From: Starkeya sp. ORNL1
GTDB taxonomy: Bacteria > Pseudomonadota > Alphaproteobacteria > Rhizobiales > Xanthobacteraceae
Assembly: GCF_012971745.1 (NCBI RefSeq)
Contig: NZ_CP048834.1
Coordinates: 4,588,001-4,652,000 of the forward strand
Length of the DNA: 64,000 nt
Direction of reading: 5' to 3'
Shown: piece after piece, positions 42,182-49,697 of the stretch
Position numbering within the stretch: position 1 is the stretch's first letter
Layout: every line of letters starts with the position of its first letter
Made by a program: the position numbers and the translations under genes
The notes under the pieces: model-generated
Told to the model about the DNA's origin: nothing
What the model saw: the letters and a program-made list of their open reading frames with translations, nothing else
Database searches by the model: none

Positions 42182-44656
42182 TCAGCTCGGCAGCCCCACG
42201 AACAGCCTCAGGTCGCCGCTTTCGCCGTGCGCGCCGGCCCTCGGCACGCCGTCTCGGGTATAGCCCTCGACGGCGTAGCTATAGCGAAACGGTCCGTCTA
42301 TCGGCTGCACCAGCGCCACGGTCTTCGCCGCAAAGTCACTTGGCCGGAAGATCACGTCCGCTTCGTCCGGCGTTTCGCCCGGACCGCGCAGTCGTACGCG
42401 GGCGGCGACGAGACCGGCGGCGTTGAAGTCAGTGCCGGTCAACTCGACCTGGATGCGTCGAGTTTCGCCGAGGCCGTCCGAGACGAGGACGCGATCGCGC
42501 ACCGGCACCGGTTCGCCGATAAAGGTCGAGCCATCCATGCGCACGATGGTGGTCGTCGCCGTCAGCCCGTCCGGGCTGGAGGCAATGGTCGGCAGGTTGA
42601 CGGCCTGGCCGGCGAAGGCCTGGCCGCCGGTGAACACCACCTGCCGGCGCTGCTCGAAGCCGTTGGCAGAGTCGGTATAGACGAGATCGACCGTAGCCTC
42701 GATGATCTGCAGCGGATCGAGCACGGGAATGACGCGCAGCGCGAGCTGGCCCTGGAACGGGCTGTTGACCACCACCGAGGCGGATTCGGTCGTGATCGGC
42801 TCGCTCGCTACCCAGTCGGTGCGGTAGCGCACATTGTTCGGCAGGAAATAGGTGATGCGGTAGCGGAAGGTCTTGCTCTGGCCCTCTGCAAAGCGTAGCC
42901 GCCAGATGAAGGAAGGCTGGTCAGCGGTCAGCACCACGGTGCGCGTCGCCCGCATGCCGGCGGTGGGATCGTCATAATCGAGCTCGATCTGCGTCTGCTC
43001 GATGCCGGCCTTCACCAGGTCCTTGGTGGCGACGATGTCGACCTGCAGCCGGTCGAGCGCCTGGAACGGATTGATGTCGGGAGCCTGCGAGGAGGTGAGC
43101 ACCCAGCCGGATTCGAAATGCGGCTCGTTGCCTTCCCATTGGCTGTCGGATGCGAAGTCGACCGCGACCTTGTAGCGGTAGCGAAGGTCGAGGTTGCGAT
43201 CGAGCGGCGAGACGAAGTTTCGCGGCGTGTTAGCCAGCGCGGTGAAGGTGAAGCCTTGCACCGTGGTCGGCGGCACGCCGGGTGGGCGCTCCCCGGGATA
43301 CTCGAAGTTCACCGTCACCGCGGCGATCTTCTCCGCTGCGAGGTCGGCAACCTGGGTGACGGTGGCGTTGATACGCTTGAAGAAATCGTCGTCGAGCCGC
43401 ACCCGCTTGATGGCGCGGCCTAGGTCGAGGCCCTGCGACATGGTGGAAAACAGGCCCTGCGGCGCGGCTTCACGCGCCACCGCCGCCTGCATTGAGTATT
43501 CGAACTCGCGGGTTTTCAGTTCCTCCTGATGGTATTTGCGCAAGGTGAAGCCGACCTGGACGCCGAATGGGGCGCCGGCTGCGGCAGGGGTGCCGGTCGG
43601 CGTCTGGGCGGCCGGGGACGGGGTTGCGGCGCGGTTCTGCTCGGCGGTGCCCTGCACGCCGGAATCGAGGCTCGTCGGCGGCGGGGCGACGGTCGGGGCG
43701 AGGTTGGTCGGCGGGCCGCGCACCGGCGCCGGCGTGCCCTGCTGGCCTTGCGCCAACGGCCCCAGCAGCGATTGCAGCGAGCCGAGCAGCCCGGCCGACT
43801 GGCCCTGCTTCATGAAGGCAGGCGGCTCCAGAGAGGACTTGAAGAAGTCGCGCAGCAGTTCGGTCTTGAACCAGTCGAAGGCGGCTTCCGCCTGCTTGCG
43901 GAAATTCTCGTCGTCGGTGAAGTTGACCACCTCGACGCGAACCGAGCCATTGTCGCGCAACTCCTGCCAGGCAAGGCCGATATCGATGGCGGCCGAGATC
44001 GGCCCGACGCCGCCGCGCACCCCGAACTGCATCTCCAGATGATCGTAGATGCGCTTGTAGTCGGCGGTGATCTTGACGTTGAAAGCCGGCCGCAGCCCGA
44101 GATACTCCAACTCGTAGATGACGCCGATCGGACTGATGCCGGATTTCAGCGCAGCCTCCATCAGCAGCGCGCCCTCATGGTCGAGCCTGACGCCGAAGGT
44201 GGCGCGGTTGTCGCCGATCAGCGACGGCTTGGTGGTGCCGTAGATCTCCTCGAAGAACATCTGGCCGGGCGCCTCCGTGCTGCCCGGCGCCTCGGCGACG
44301 TCCTTGGTGATGGAGAGGCGCACCGTGCCTTTGCGGTACGGCACCGCGGCAAGCTTGACGGTGCCGCCGGCGAACGCGGCGAGCTTCTTCTTCACCTCAT
44401 CGAGTTGCCCCTGGTCTACCGACAGGTCGACGGTGAAGGCGAGGAAGCCGCCGCCGAGTTGCTGCTTGGCGTCGGGCGTGAGGTTGGGGTTATCGGTGAT
44501 GTCCCGCTGATAGACCAGGAACACCAGTTCCGGCACGCCGTCGTTGCGCGCGAGCCGCGGCCGCTCGGACGCATAGTAGAAAAGGCTGTCGTCGGCGTGG
44601 TCCCGGAAGATGGCGAGGCCTTCGATGGTGCCGATAGGCTGGTCCAGATACAACAT
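42182..44656 (-). CDS. Unknown large repeat protein (operon gene 8)
   Basis: An 824-residue protein of no family I recognise. Head: ERPRLARNDGVPELVFLVYQ near residue 40. Core: DNRATFGVRLDHEGALLMEA, then PIGVIYELEYLGLRPAFNV (around 150-195). A Pro/Thr/Ala-rich linker of about 60 residues (302-362) follows, then APQG and VRLDDDFFKRIN (398-430). Then come about four beta-rich modules marked by YDDPTAGM and YTDSANGF. The same plan is seen in the products at 47399, 49698 and 52425. No signal peptide or membrane segment. GAGGAGATGG precedes the ATG at 44656. Last gene of the eight-gene run, 12 bp after the protease-like gene. Confidence 0.85.
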   Translation of the reverse strand: MLYLDQPIGTIEGLAIFRDHADDSLFYYASERPRLARNDGVPELVFLVYQRDITDNPNLTPDAKQQLGGGFLAFTVDLSVDQGQLDEVKKKLAAFAGGTVKLAAVPYRKGTVRLSITKDVAEAPGSTEAPGQMFFEEIYGTTKPSLIGDNRATFGVRLDHEGALLMEAALKSGISPIGVIYELEYLGLRPAFNVKITADYKRIYDHLEMQFGVRGGVGPISAAIDIGLAWQELRDNGSVRVEVVNFTDDENFRKQAEAAFDWFKTELLRDFFKSSLEPPAFMKQGQSAGLLGSLQSLLGPLAQGQQGTPAPVRGPPTNLAPTVAPPPTSLDSGVQGTAEQNRAATPSPAAQTPTGTPAAAGAPFGVQVGFTLRKYHQEELKTREFEYSMQAAVAREAAPQGLFSTMSQGLDLGRAIKRVRLDDDFFKRINATVTQVADLAAEKIAAVTVNFEYPGERPPGVPPTTVQGFTFTALANTPRNFVSPLDRNLDLRYRYKVAVDFASDSQWEGNEPHFESGWVLTSSQAPDINPFQALDRLQVDIVATKDLVKAGIEQTQIELDYDDPTAGMRATRTVVLTADQPSFIWRLRFAEGQSKTFRYRITYFLPNNVRYRTDWVASEPITTESASVVVNSPFQGQLALRVIPVLDPLQIIEATVDLVYTDSANGFEQRRQVVFTGGQAFAGQAVNLPTIASSPDGLTATTTIVRMDGSTFIGEPVPVRDRVLVSDGLGETRRIQVELTGTDFNAAGLVAARVRLRGPGETPDEADVIFRPSDFAAKTVALVQPIDGPFRYSYAVEGYTRDGVPRAGAHGESGDLRLFVGLPS

Positions 44657-44667
44657 GGTCCATCTCC

Positions 44668-46458
44668 TCAGATCAGCGCGGTGTCGGGGGTGAGGTACCA
44701 GTACATCCACAGGTCCAGGTCGCCGTCGGTCATCGATTCCAGCGAGCCGGTGATATCCTCGTAGCGGCGTGGCGGGTTGGTGCCGTTGCCGCCGTTCACG
44801 GTGCCGGGCACTGGAGTGGAGCCGGCATATTGCGGGTTCTTGTAGAACATCCGGCCGCCTTCGTGCCGCATCGCCAGCACTGCATGGGAACCGAAGAAGT
44901 TCGCCGGCACGACCATCGGCGGCACCGGCGTCTGCGGTGGCACGCCCCAATAGATGGCGAACAATATCTGCTGCTGCTTCGCAGCGAGGTCGGCGACGAG
45001 CCCGATCCTCAGCGACTGCTGGAGCATGGCGAAGTTCGGCAGCGTGGTCGGCCAGGCTATCCCCGAGAGCTTGAACGGGGTGTTGAAGATGGCGGCGAGC
45101 GCCGTCTGGGTTTGGGTCGATCCGAGACCGCCCTTGTAGACATGGGTGAAGATGGCCTGCGTACTGGCCTCCGAACCGTCATGGGCCGGAAACGCCGAGC
45201 CCTGGCCCACCTTCAGGATCGCGCCCTGGAACGCCATCTCGGCGTAGGTGCGGAACAGGAAGCTGACATTGGTCGGCGAGCCGGTAGGCCCGACATAGCG
45301 CGCGATCTGGAAGATACCGGGTGGCACGTCCGCGGTCGCGCCATTGGCCAGTTCGGCGCGGCCGGCGGTGCTGAGCCAGCCGATCTGCAGCCGGACATAT
45401 TCCGCCGGGTTGATGGTGATGAGCATGGTCTGGATCGAGGTCGGCACGCAGGTGCCGGCGCCGCCCTGGTTCACCTGGCCATTCGGATCGAGGATCTCGC
45501 GCACGACATCGTCGATGATGTCCTCGCGCGTGCGGATGCCGATGTCCGGATGGACATTGATGACAGAAAGATCCAGCAGCAGCGGCACCAGGGTCTTGCC
45601 GCCCTTCAGCGCCCGCTTGGCGATGACCGGGGTCAGGACATTGCTGCCGGTCACCACCTGCCGGGAGAGCAGTCGCGGGATCTGCGTGCGCGACTTGCCG
45701 CCGAACAGCCAGAGCTTGAGGATGTCGGCCCGGATCGCCGTGGTGGCGCCCGCGAAGACCGGGTGGGCAAACACCGTGGCGAGCGACATCCGGCTGGGGT
45801 CGTTCTCCGGCAGCCCATTCCAGATCGCTGTCAGGACGGTGGACCATAGGTTGGGCACGAAGGGCGGCCCGCCCATGGCCTGCACCGCGGCAGTGTCAGG
45901 CACGACGCGGGAGGCGGCGCTGGCGCTGATCGGCAGGATGCCGATATGCGGCGCGCCGCTGGCGGAGCTGCGCAGCACGCCGCTGGCCGGCGGCGGGGCG
46001 GTGGCGTTCTGCGCGCCGAGTACGGCGTCGGAGGGCCAGACCTCCGCCGTAGCGCTGCCCGGCGGCGTCACCCGCACCCGGTAATAGATGTTGCGCGAGA
46101 AGGTGGTGGTCGGCGGAGAATTCAGCGACTTCAGCGATTCCTCGACATAGCCATCCCAAAGCGCCTGCGGAATTGCGAAGCTGGCGCGGTTGGCCTGCAG
46201 CGTGATGCGCTGCGACGGGACATTGACGCTCATGGCGCCGCCTCGGTCGCGGACCACCGAGGCGCTGAAGGCGACGTCGGTGCTGTAGTAACGCAGCCCG
46301 TCTGGATCGGGATAGCTGCCGGGATTGGCCAGCGCCTGCGGATCCCAGGCAAGCTCGACCACTGCCTCGCCATTGCCGTCGCTGGTGATTTCGAACACCG
46401 GCGGCCCGCCGCCGCCCGGCCAGTTCGCTATGAACGGATGCATCCTCACCCAAGGCAT
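44668..46458 (-). CDS. Unknown protein with papain-like Cys/His/Asn arrangement (operon gene 7)
   Basis: A 596-residue protein. Residues 20-145 look like one Ig/FN3-type beta domain (RNIYYRVRVTPPG). A Pro/Ala/Ser linker follows. The rest is a candidate cysteine peptidase: Gln331 (VNQGGAG), Cys337 (GTCVPTS) at the start of a helix, His525 (GSHAVLAMRHEG) and Asn541 (YKNPQY). This is the order of the papain fold, although the 188-residue Cys-His spacing is long. No secretion signal. GAGAGGAGCG precedes the ATG. It overlaps the upstream gene by 13 bp and lies 12 bp before the last gene. It could process the repeat proteins or act as an effector; both are guesses. Confidence 0.8.
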   Translation of the reverse strand: MPWVRMHPFIANWPGGGGPPVFEITSDGNGEAVVELAWDPQALANPGSYPDPDGLRYYSTDVAFSASVVRDRGGAMSVNVPSQRITLQANRASFAIPQALWDGYVEESLKSLNSPPTTTFSRNIYYRVRVTPPGSATAEVWPSDAVLGAQNATAPPPASGVLRSSASGAPHIGILPISASAASRVVPDTAAVQAMGGPPFVPNLWSTVLTAIWNGLPENDPSRMSLATVFAHPVFAGATTAIRADILKLWLFGGKSRTQIPRLLSRQVVTGSNVLTPVIAKRALKGGKTLVPLLLDLSVINVHPDIGIRTREDIIDDVVREILDPNGQVNQGGAGTCVPTSIQTMLITINPAEYVRLQIGWLSTAGRAELANGATADVPPGIFQIARYVGPTGSPTNVSFLFRTYAEMAFQGAILKVGQGSAFPAHDGSEASTQAIFTHVYKGGLGSTQTQTALAAIFNTPFKLSGIAWPTTLPNFAMLQQSLRIGLVADLAAKQQQILFAIYWGVPPQTPVPPMVVPANFFGSHAVLAMRHEGGRMFYKNPQYAGSTPVPGTVNGGNGTNPPRRYEDITGSLESMTDGDLDLWMYWYLTPDTALI

Positions 46459-47402
46459 AGCTCGCTCCTCTCGGACAGGCCGGCGGACGCCGGCGGACGC
46501 GGGTGCGGGGCGCGCGGCACCGCGAGATAGGCACGCGCAGCGATGACGGAGCCCGCGGCGAGGTCGACCTCGACGGCCCGGCCGATGGACTCGAGGCTGC
46601 CCTGCGGCCGCGCCTCGTCGAGAAGCTGGTAGAGGCCGGCGGCATAGGCGCCGTCGCCGCCGAGACCGCCGATCCAGGCCGCGAAGCGGCGGCGCTTCTC
46701 TGCATCGTCCACGGCGCGCGCCCAGCGGGTCGAGCCGATGCGCACGCCGCGCTGCGGCGCCGCCGGGGCGATGGAGATGCTCCACGGACCGGCGCCGCGG
46801 ACGAAATCGATGCCCTGTACCGCCCCGATGGCGGCGACCGCCTGCCGCCAGTCGGCGAGGTCGAGGAGGCCTTCGACCAGGGCGGCGGCATCGACGTGCC
46901 GGTCGAGCTGCCAGGCGACGCGCGGACCGCCGCCATCCTCCGGATCGGTCCCGACCGAATAGATCAGTCCCGACGGGCCGAGCCGGGCATGGAAGCGCTC
47001 GAAGTGCTCCAGCGCCTGCGGCCCGTGCGCGGCGGCGGCATGGCGCGCCGCGACCGCCGCATCGCCGCGCCGCGAGCGGTAGAGCGTGCGGTGCAGGGCC
47101 TGGTGCTTACCACCCGGCGCCCAGCGCATGCCATGCCAGCTGCGCCGTTCGCCGTCGCCCGCGTCCGGCTCCATCACATGGGCTTCCCAGGTGCGCCGGC
47201 CGGGCGCGTGCACGGCAATAAGCGCCGGCGAGCCGCCGTCGATGCAGGTCCGCGCCCGGGCCTCGGGGCCCTCGCCGCCGGCGAGCGCCGCCCGTGCTGC
47301 GCGCGCCTGCGGCCCGAGGCCGGCGAGCAGCGCGGAAAGCCAGAGCAGGTCGCGCGGCCCGCTGCTGGCGGCTTCGACCGGCATTGTGCGTATCGCGTTC
47401 AT
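46446..47402 (-). CDS. Unknown 318-residue protein (operon gene 6)
   Basis: I recognise no family. The protein is Ala/Arg/Gly-rich with no signal peptide. The C-terminal half has a regular pattern (LVEGLLDLADWRQAVAAIGA, RRFAAWIGGLGGDGAYAAGL) that suggests alpha/beta structure. No clear catalytic motif is seen. Its start overlaps the stop of the gene at 47399 (ATGA) and its end overlaps the protease-like gene, so it is certainly co-translated with both. A possible role is as an adaptor for the repeat proteins. Confidence 0.75.
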   Translation of the reverse strand: MNAIRTMPVEAASSGPRDLLWLSALLAGLGPQARAARAALAGGEGPEARARTCIDGGSPALIAVHAPGRRTWEAHVMEPDAGDGERRSWHGMRWAPGGKHQALHRTLYRSRRGDAAVAARHAAAAHGPQALEHFERFHARLGPSGLIYSVGTDPEDGGGPRVAWQLDRHVDAAALVEGLLDLADWRQAVAAIGAVQGIDFVRGAGPWSISIAPAAPQRGVRIGSTRWARAVDDAEKRRRFAAWIGGLGGDGAYAAGLYQLLDEARPQGSLESIGRAVEVDLAAGSVIAARAYLAVPRAPHPRPPASAGLSERSELCLG

Positions 47403-49687
47403 GACTGCGGCGGCACGGAGGAGATGACGAGGAAGGTGTCGCGCGACGAAATCGGACCGAGCTTGCGCTCGAAGCCGTTGTTCATCACGTAGCGCACGTC
47501 ATAGGTGTAGTCGCGAGCCGCCGGATTGCGCAGCTTCAGCGCCAGCGGCGCGCCGGGGCCCAGGGCGGTGAAGGCGAAGTCCTTTGCTTCCCGGTAATTG
47601 TTGGCGGTGTCCTCATAGGCGATGCGCAGCCGGATGGTCTCGATGCCGGCGGCGGCGAGCGGCGGGCCCACCACCTCGGGGCGTATCGTCCATTCCTTGG
47701 CGTAGCGCTCGCCGATGACGAGGGTACCGGCATCGGTCTCGATCCAGCCGGTCTGCACCGGTTCGCCGTCGGATTTCAGTATGGTCTGCTGGTAGCGGTA
47801 GCGGGTACGCTCCGGCCTTGCCCGGAAGAACTGCCATTTGTGCTCGCCATTGACGGTCTCCTTCGAGATGCGCACCGAGGCGCTCTCGAAGATGTCGTTC
47901 TCCTCGTCGGAATATTCGAGCTTGAGGAGGATCTGCTCCAGCCCCGTGCGGTCGCCGACCATGATGTCGACGAGGAACAGATTGTCGCGCGGATCGCCGA
48001 CCAGCACCATGTCGGAGGAGGTTTCCTCCCAGGCGGTGACCAGGGTATCGGCGCCCTGGCGGGGATAGCTGAGCTGGTACTGTACGCTCTTTGGCGCCGA
48101 TACCGGGATGCGCAGCGCTGCCGTCCAGTTCGGTTTCTGCTCGTCGAGCACCTCGGAATTCTCGTACTCCCAGCCGGAGGCGGGATCGCGGTAGCGCAGA
48201 TGCACCACGACCTCGGGGAAGGTAGCCTTGTCGAGCAGGCGCGAGCGCTGGAACGCCAGCGAGCGGGTGCGGTAAAGCGTCTCCGGATTGATGGTGATGT
48301 CTGTACTGCTGGATTCGATCCAAGGCGAAGTCAGCAGTACATCGGGTCCCGCCACCGCCTGCGGCTGGAAGGCGACCGTGAAACGGTAGTGGAAGCTGGT
48401 GCCGACCGCTGGATCGAACCAATCGCGTACCGTTGCCTTCGGGCTCTCCTTGGTCAGCACGGCGCCGAACAGCCGTGCGTCCGGCGCCAGCCGGCCACCG
48501 ACCAGCGGGCCGTAGAGGATGTCGACGGTGATTTGCGCCACCGATGCCGGGCTGAAATCGGCCACCGCCAGCATCTGCAGCCGGACGGTGCGCCACAGCG
48601 CGTCATTGCCGTTGACGATCGTAACGACGTCGTCCTTGGTGATGCCGAGATCTTCCCAGAACACGCTGAGATGGCCCTGGGGCGCAATCGAGCGCTCCAC
48701 CGCATGCATCATCGTGTAGTCGGCTTCGAACTTGCGCACCTGGCTGACGTCCAGCGTGCGCTTGGAGGCGCCGAAGTGGATCGGCGAGACGGCATCGCGG
48801 GCGCCCTTCAGCAACGACACGATCGAACCCGGCACGTCCTTGTCGAGCAGTTCCTTCGGATTGATCTTGGGTTCGAAGAACTTCTCGAAGACCAACTGCT
48901 GGAGCAGCTTTCGCACTTCGTCGCGCTGGGCCTGCATGCCCTCGTCGTCGACGCCCTCGGTCACCACCTTGAATTCGATCTTCTTCTTCTCCTCCAGCTT
49001 CTCGACGATCTTCTCCATCTCGTCGCTGTAGAAGAGGAAGCGGTCTTCTTCATATTCGCGAATATAGTTGTAGGTGAACTCCCAGTCGACCTTGGCTGTG
49101 ATGTTGAAGGCGCGCTGCATGCCGACATACTTGAGGTCGTAGACGACGCCGGCCGGGATGAAGCCCTCGAACGAGCCGTAGAACAGCTTCGTCGCCCTTG
49201 CTGTCAGCGCGACGCTGAAGATCGCGCGGTTGTCGCCATAGAGCGAGGGCGAGGCCGGCGCACTGATGACGCTGACCCACTCGTCCGCCGGCGGCGGGTC
49301 GCCCGCCGCCGGGACAGGGGCGCCAGGCGGCGCGCTCTTGCGGTCGAGGAAGGTGAGATTGACGGTGCCGGAGCGGAACAGCAGCGGCGACAGGCGCGGC
49401 TCCTCGTCCAGTCGCATGTCCTGCTGGAGCTTGCGCGCCACCTTCTTCAGAGTCTCCTCGGGCCAGGAGAGCACGGTGTCGAAGATCAGGAACGACGTCA
49501 CCGTGTCGTCGTCGGGGGCGATGTCGGAGAGGTCCTCGCGCAGCACCAGGAGCCGGATCGCCGGATGGCCGTCATCGACCGCGAGGTGCGGTCGGTTCGG
49601 GTAATACCAGAACTGGCGCGGGTCGCCGTAATCAGTGGCAACGACGACGCCTTCGATCTCGAAGAAGGGCGGCGAGAGGTAAAGCAT
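47399..49687 (-). CDS. Unknown large repeat protein (operon gene 5)
   Basis: A 762-residue paralogue of the protein at 42182: both begin with MLYL, carry a head motif (FWYYPNRPHLAVDDGHPAIRL) and a core (DNRAIFSVALTARATKLFY; GVVYDLKYVGMQRAFNI). Residues 215-270 form a charged coiled-coil-like segment (EKIVEKLEEKKKIEF). IAPQG follows. The C-terminal half has about four beta-rich modules marked by YRDPASGW and YEDTANNY and ends VISSVPPQS. No signal peptide, no recognised domain. Overlaps the next gene by ATGA; 10 bp after gene 4. Confidence 0.85.
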   Translation of the reverse strand: MLYLSPPFFEIEGVVVATDYGDPRQFWYYPNRPHLAVDDGHPAIRLLVLREDLSDIAPDDDTVTSFLIFDTVLSWPEETLKKVARKLQQDMRLDEEPRLSPLLFRSGTVNLTFLDRKSAPPGAPVPAAGDPPPADEWVSVISAPASPSLYGDNRAIFSVALTARATKLFYGSFEGFIPAGVVYDLKYVGMQRAFNITAKVDWEFTYNYIREYEEDRFLFYSDEMEKIVEKLEEKKKIEFKVVTEGVDDEGMQAQRDEVRKLLQQLVFEKFFEPKINPKELLDKDVPGSIVSLLKGARDAVSPIHFGASKRTLDVSQVRKFEADYTMMHAVERSIAPQGHLSVFWEDLGITKDDVVTIVNGNDALWRTVRLQMLAVADFSPASVAQITVDILYGPLVGGRLAPDARLFGAVLTKESPKATVRDWFDPAVGTSFHYRFTVAFQPQAVAGPDVLLTSPWIESSSTDITINPETLYRTRSLAFQRSRLLDKATFPEVVVHLRYRDPASGWEYENSEVLDEQKPNWTAALRIPVSAPKSVQYQLSYPRQGADTLVTAWEETSSDMVLVGDPRDNLFLVDIMVGDRTGLEQILLKLEYSDEENDIFESASVRISKETVNGEHKWQFFRARPERTRYRYQQTILKSDGEPVQTGWIETDAGTLVIGERYAKEWTIRPEVVGPPLAAAGIETIRLRIAYEDTANNYREAKDFAFTALGPGAPLALKLRNPAARDYTYDVRYVMNNGFERKLGPISSRDTFLVISSVPPQS

Positions 49688-49697
49688 GGCTGCGCCC

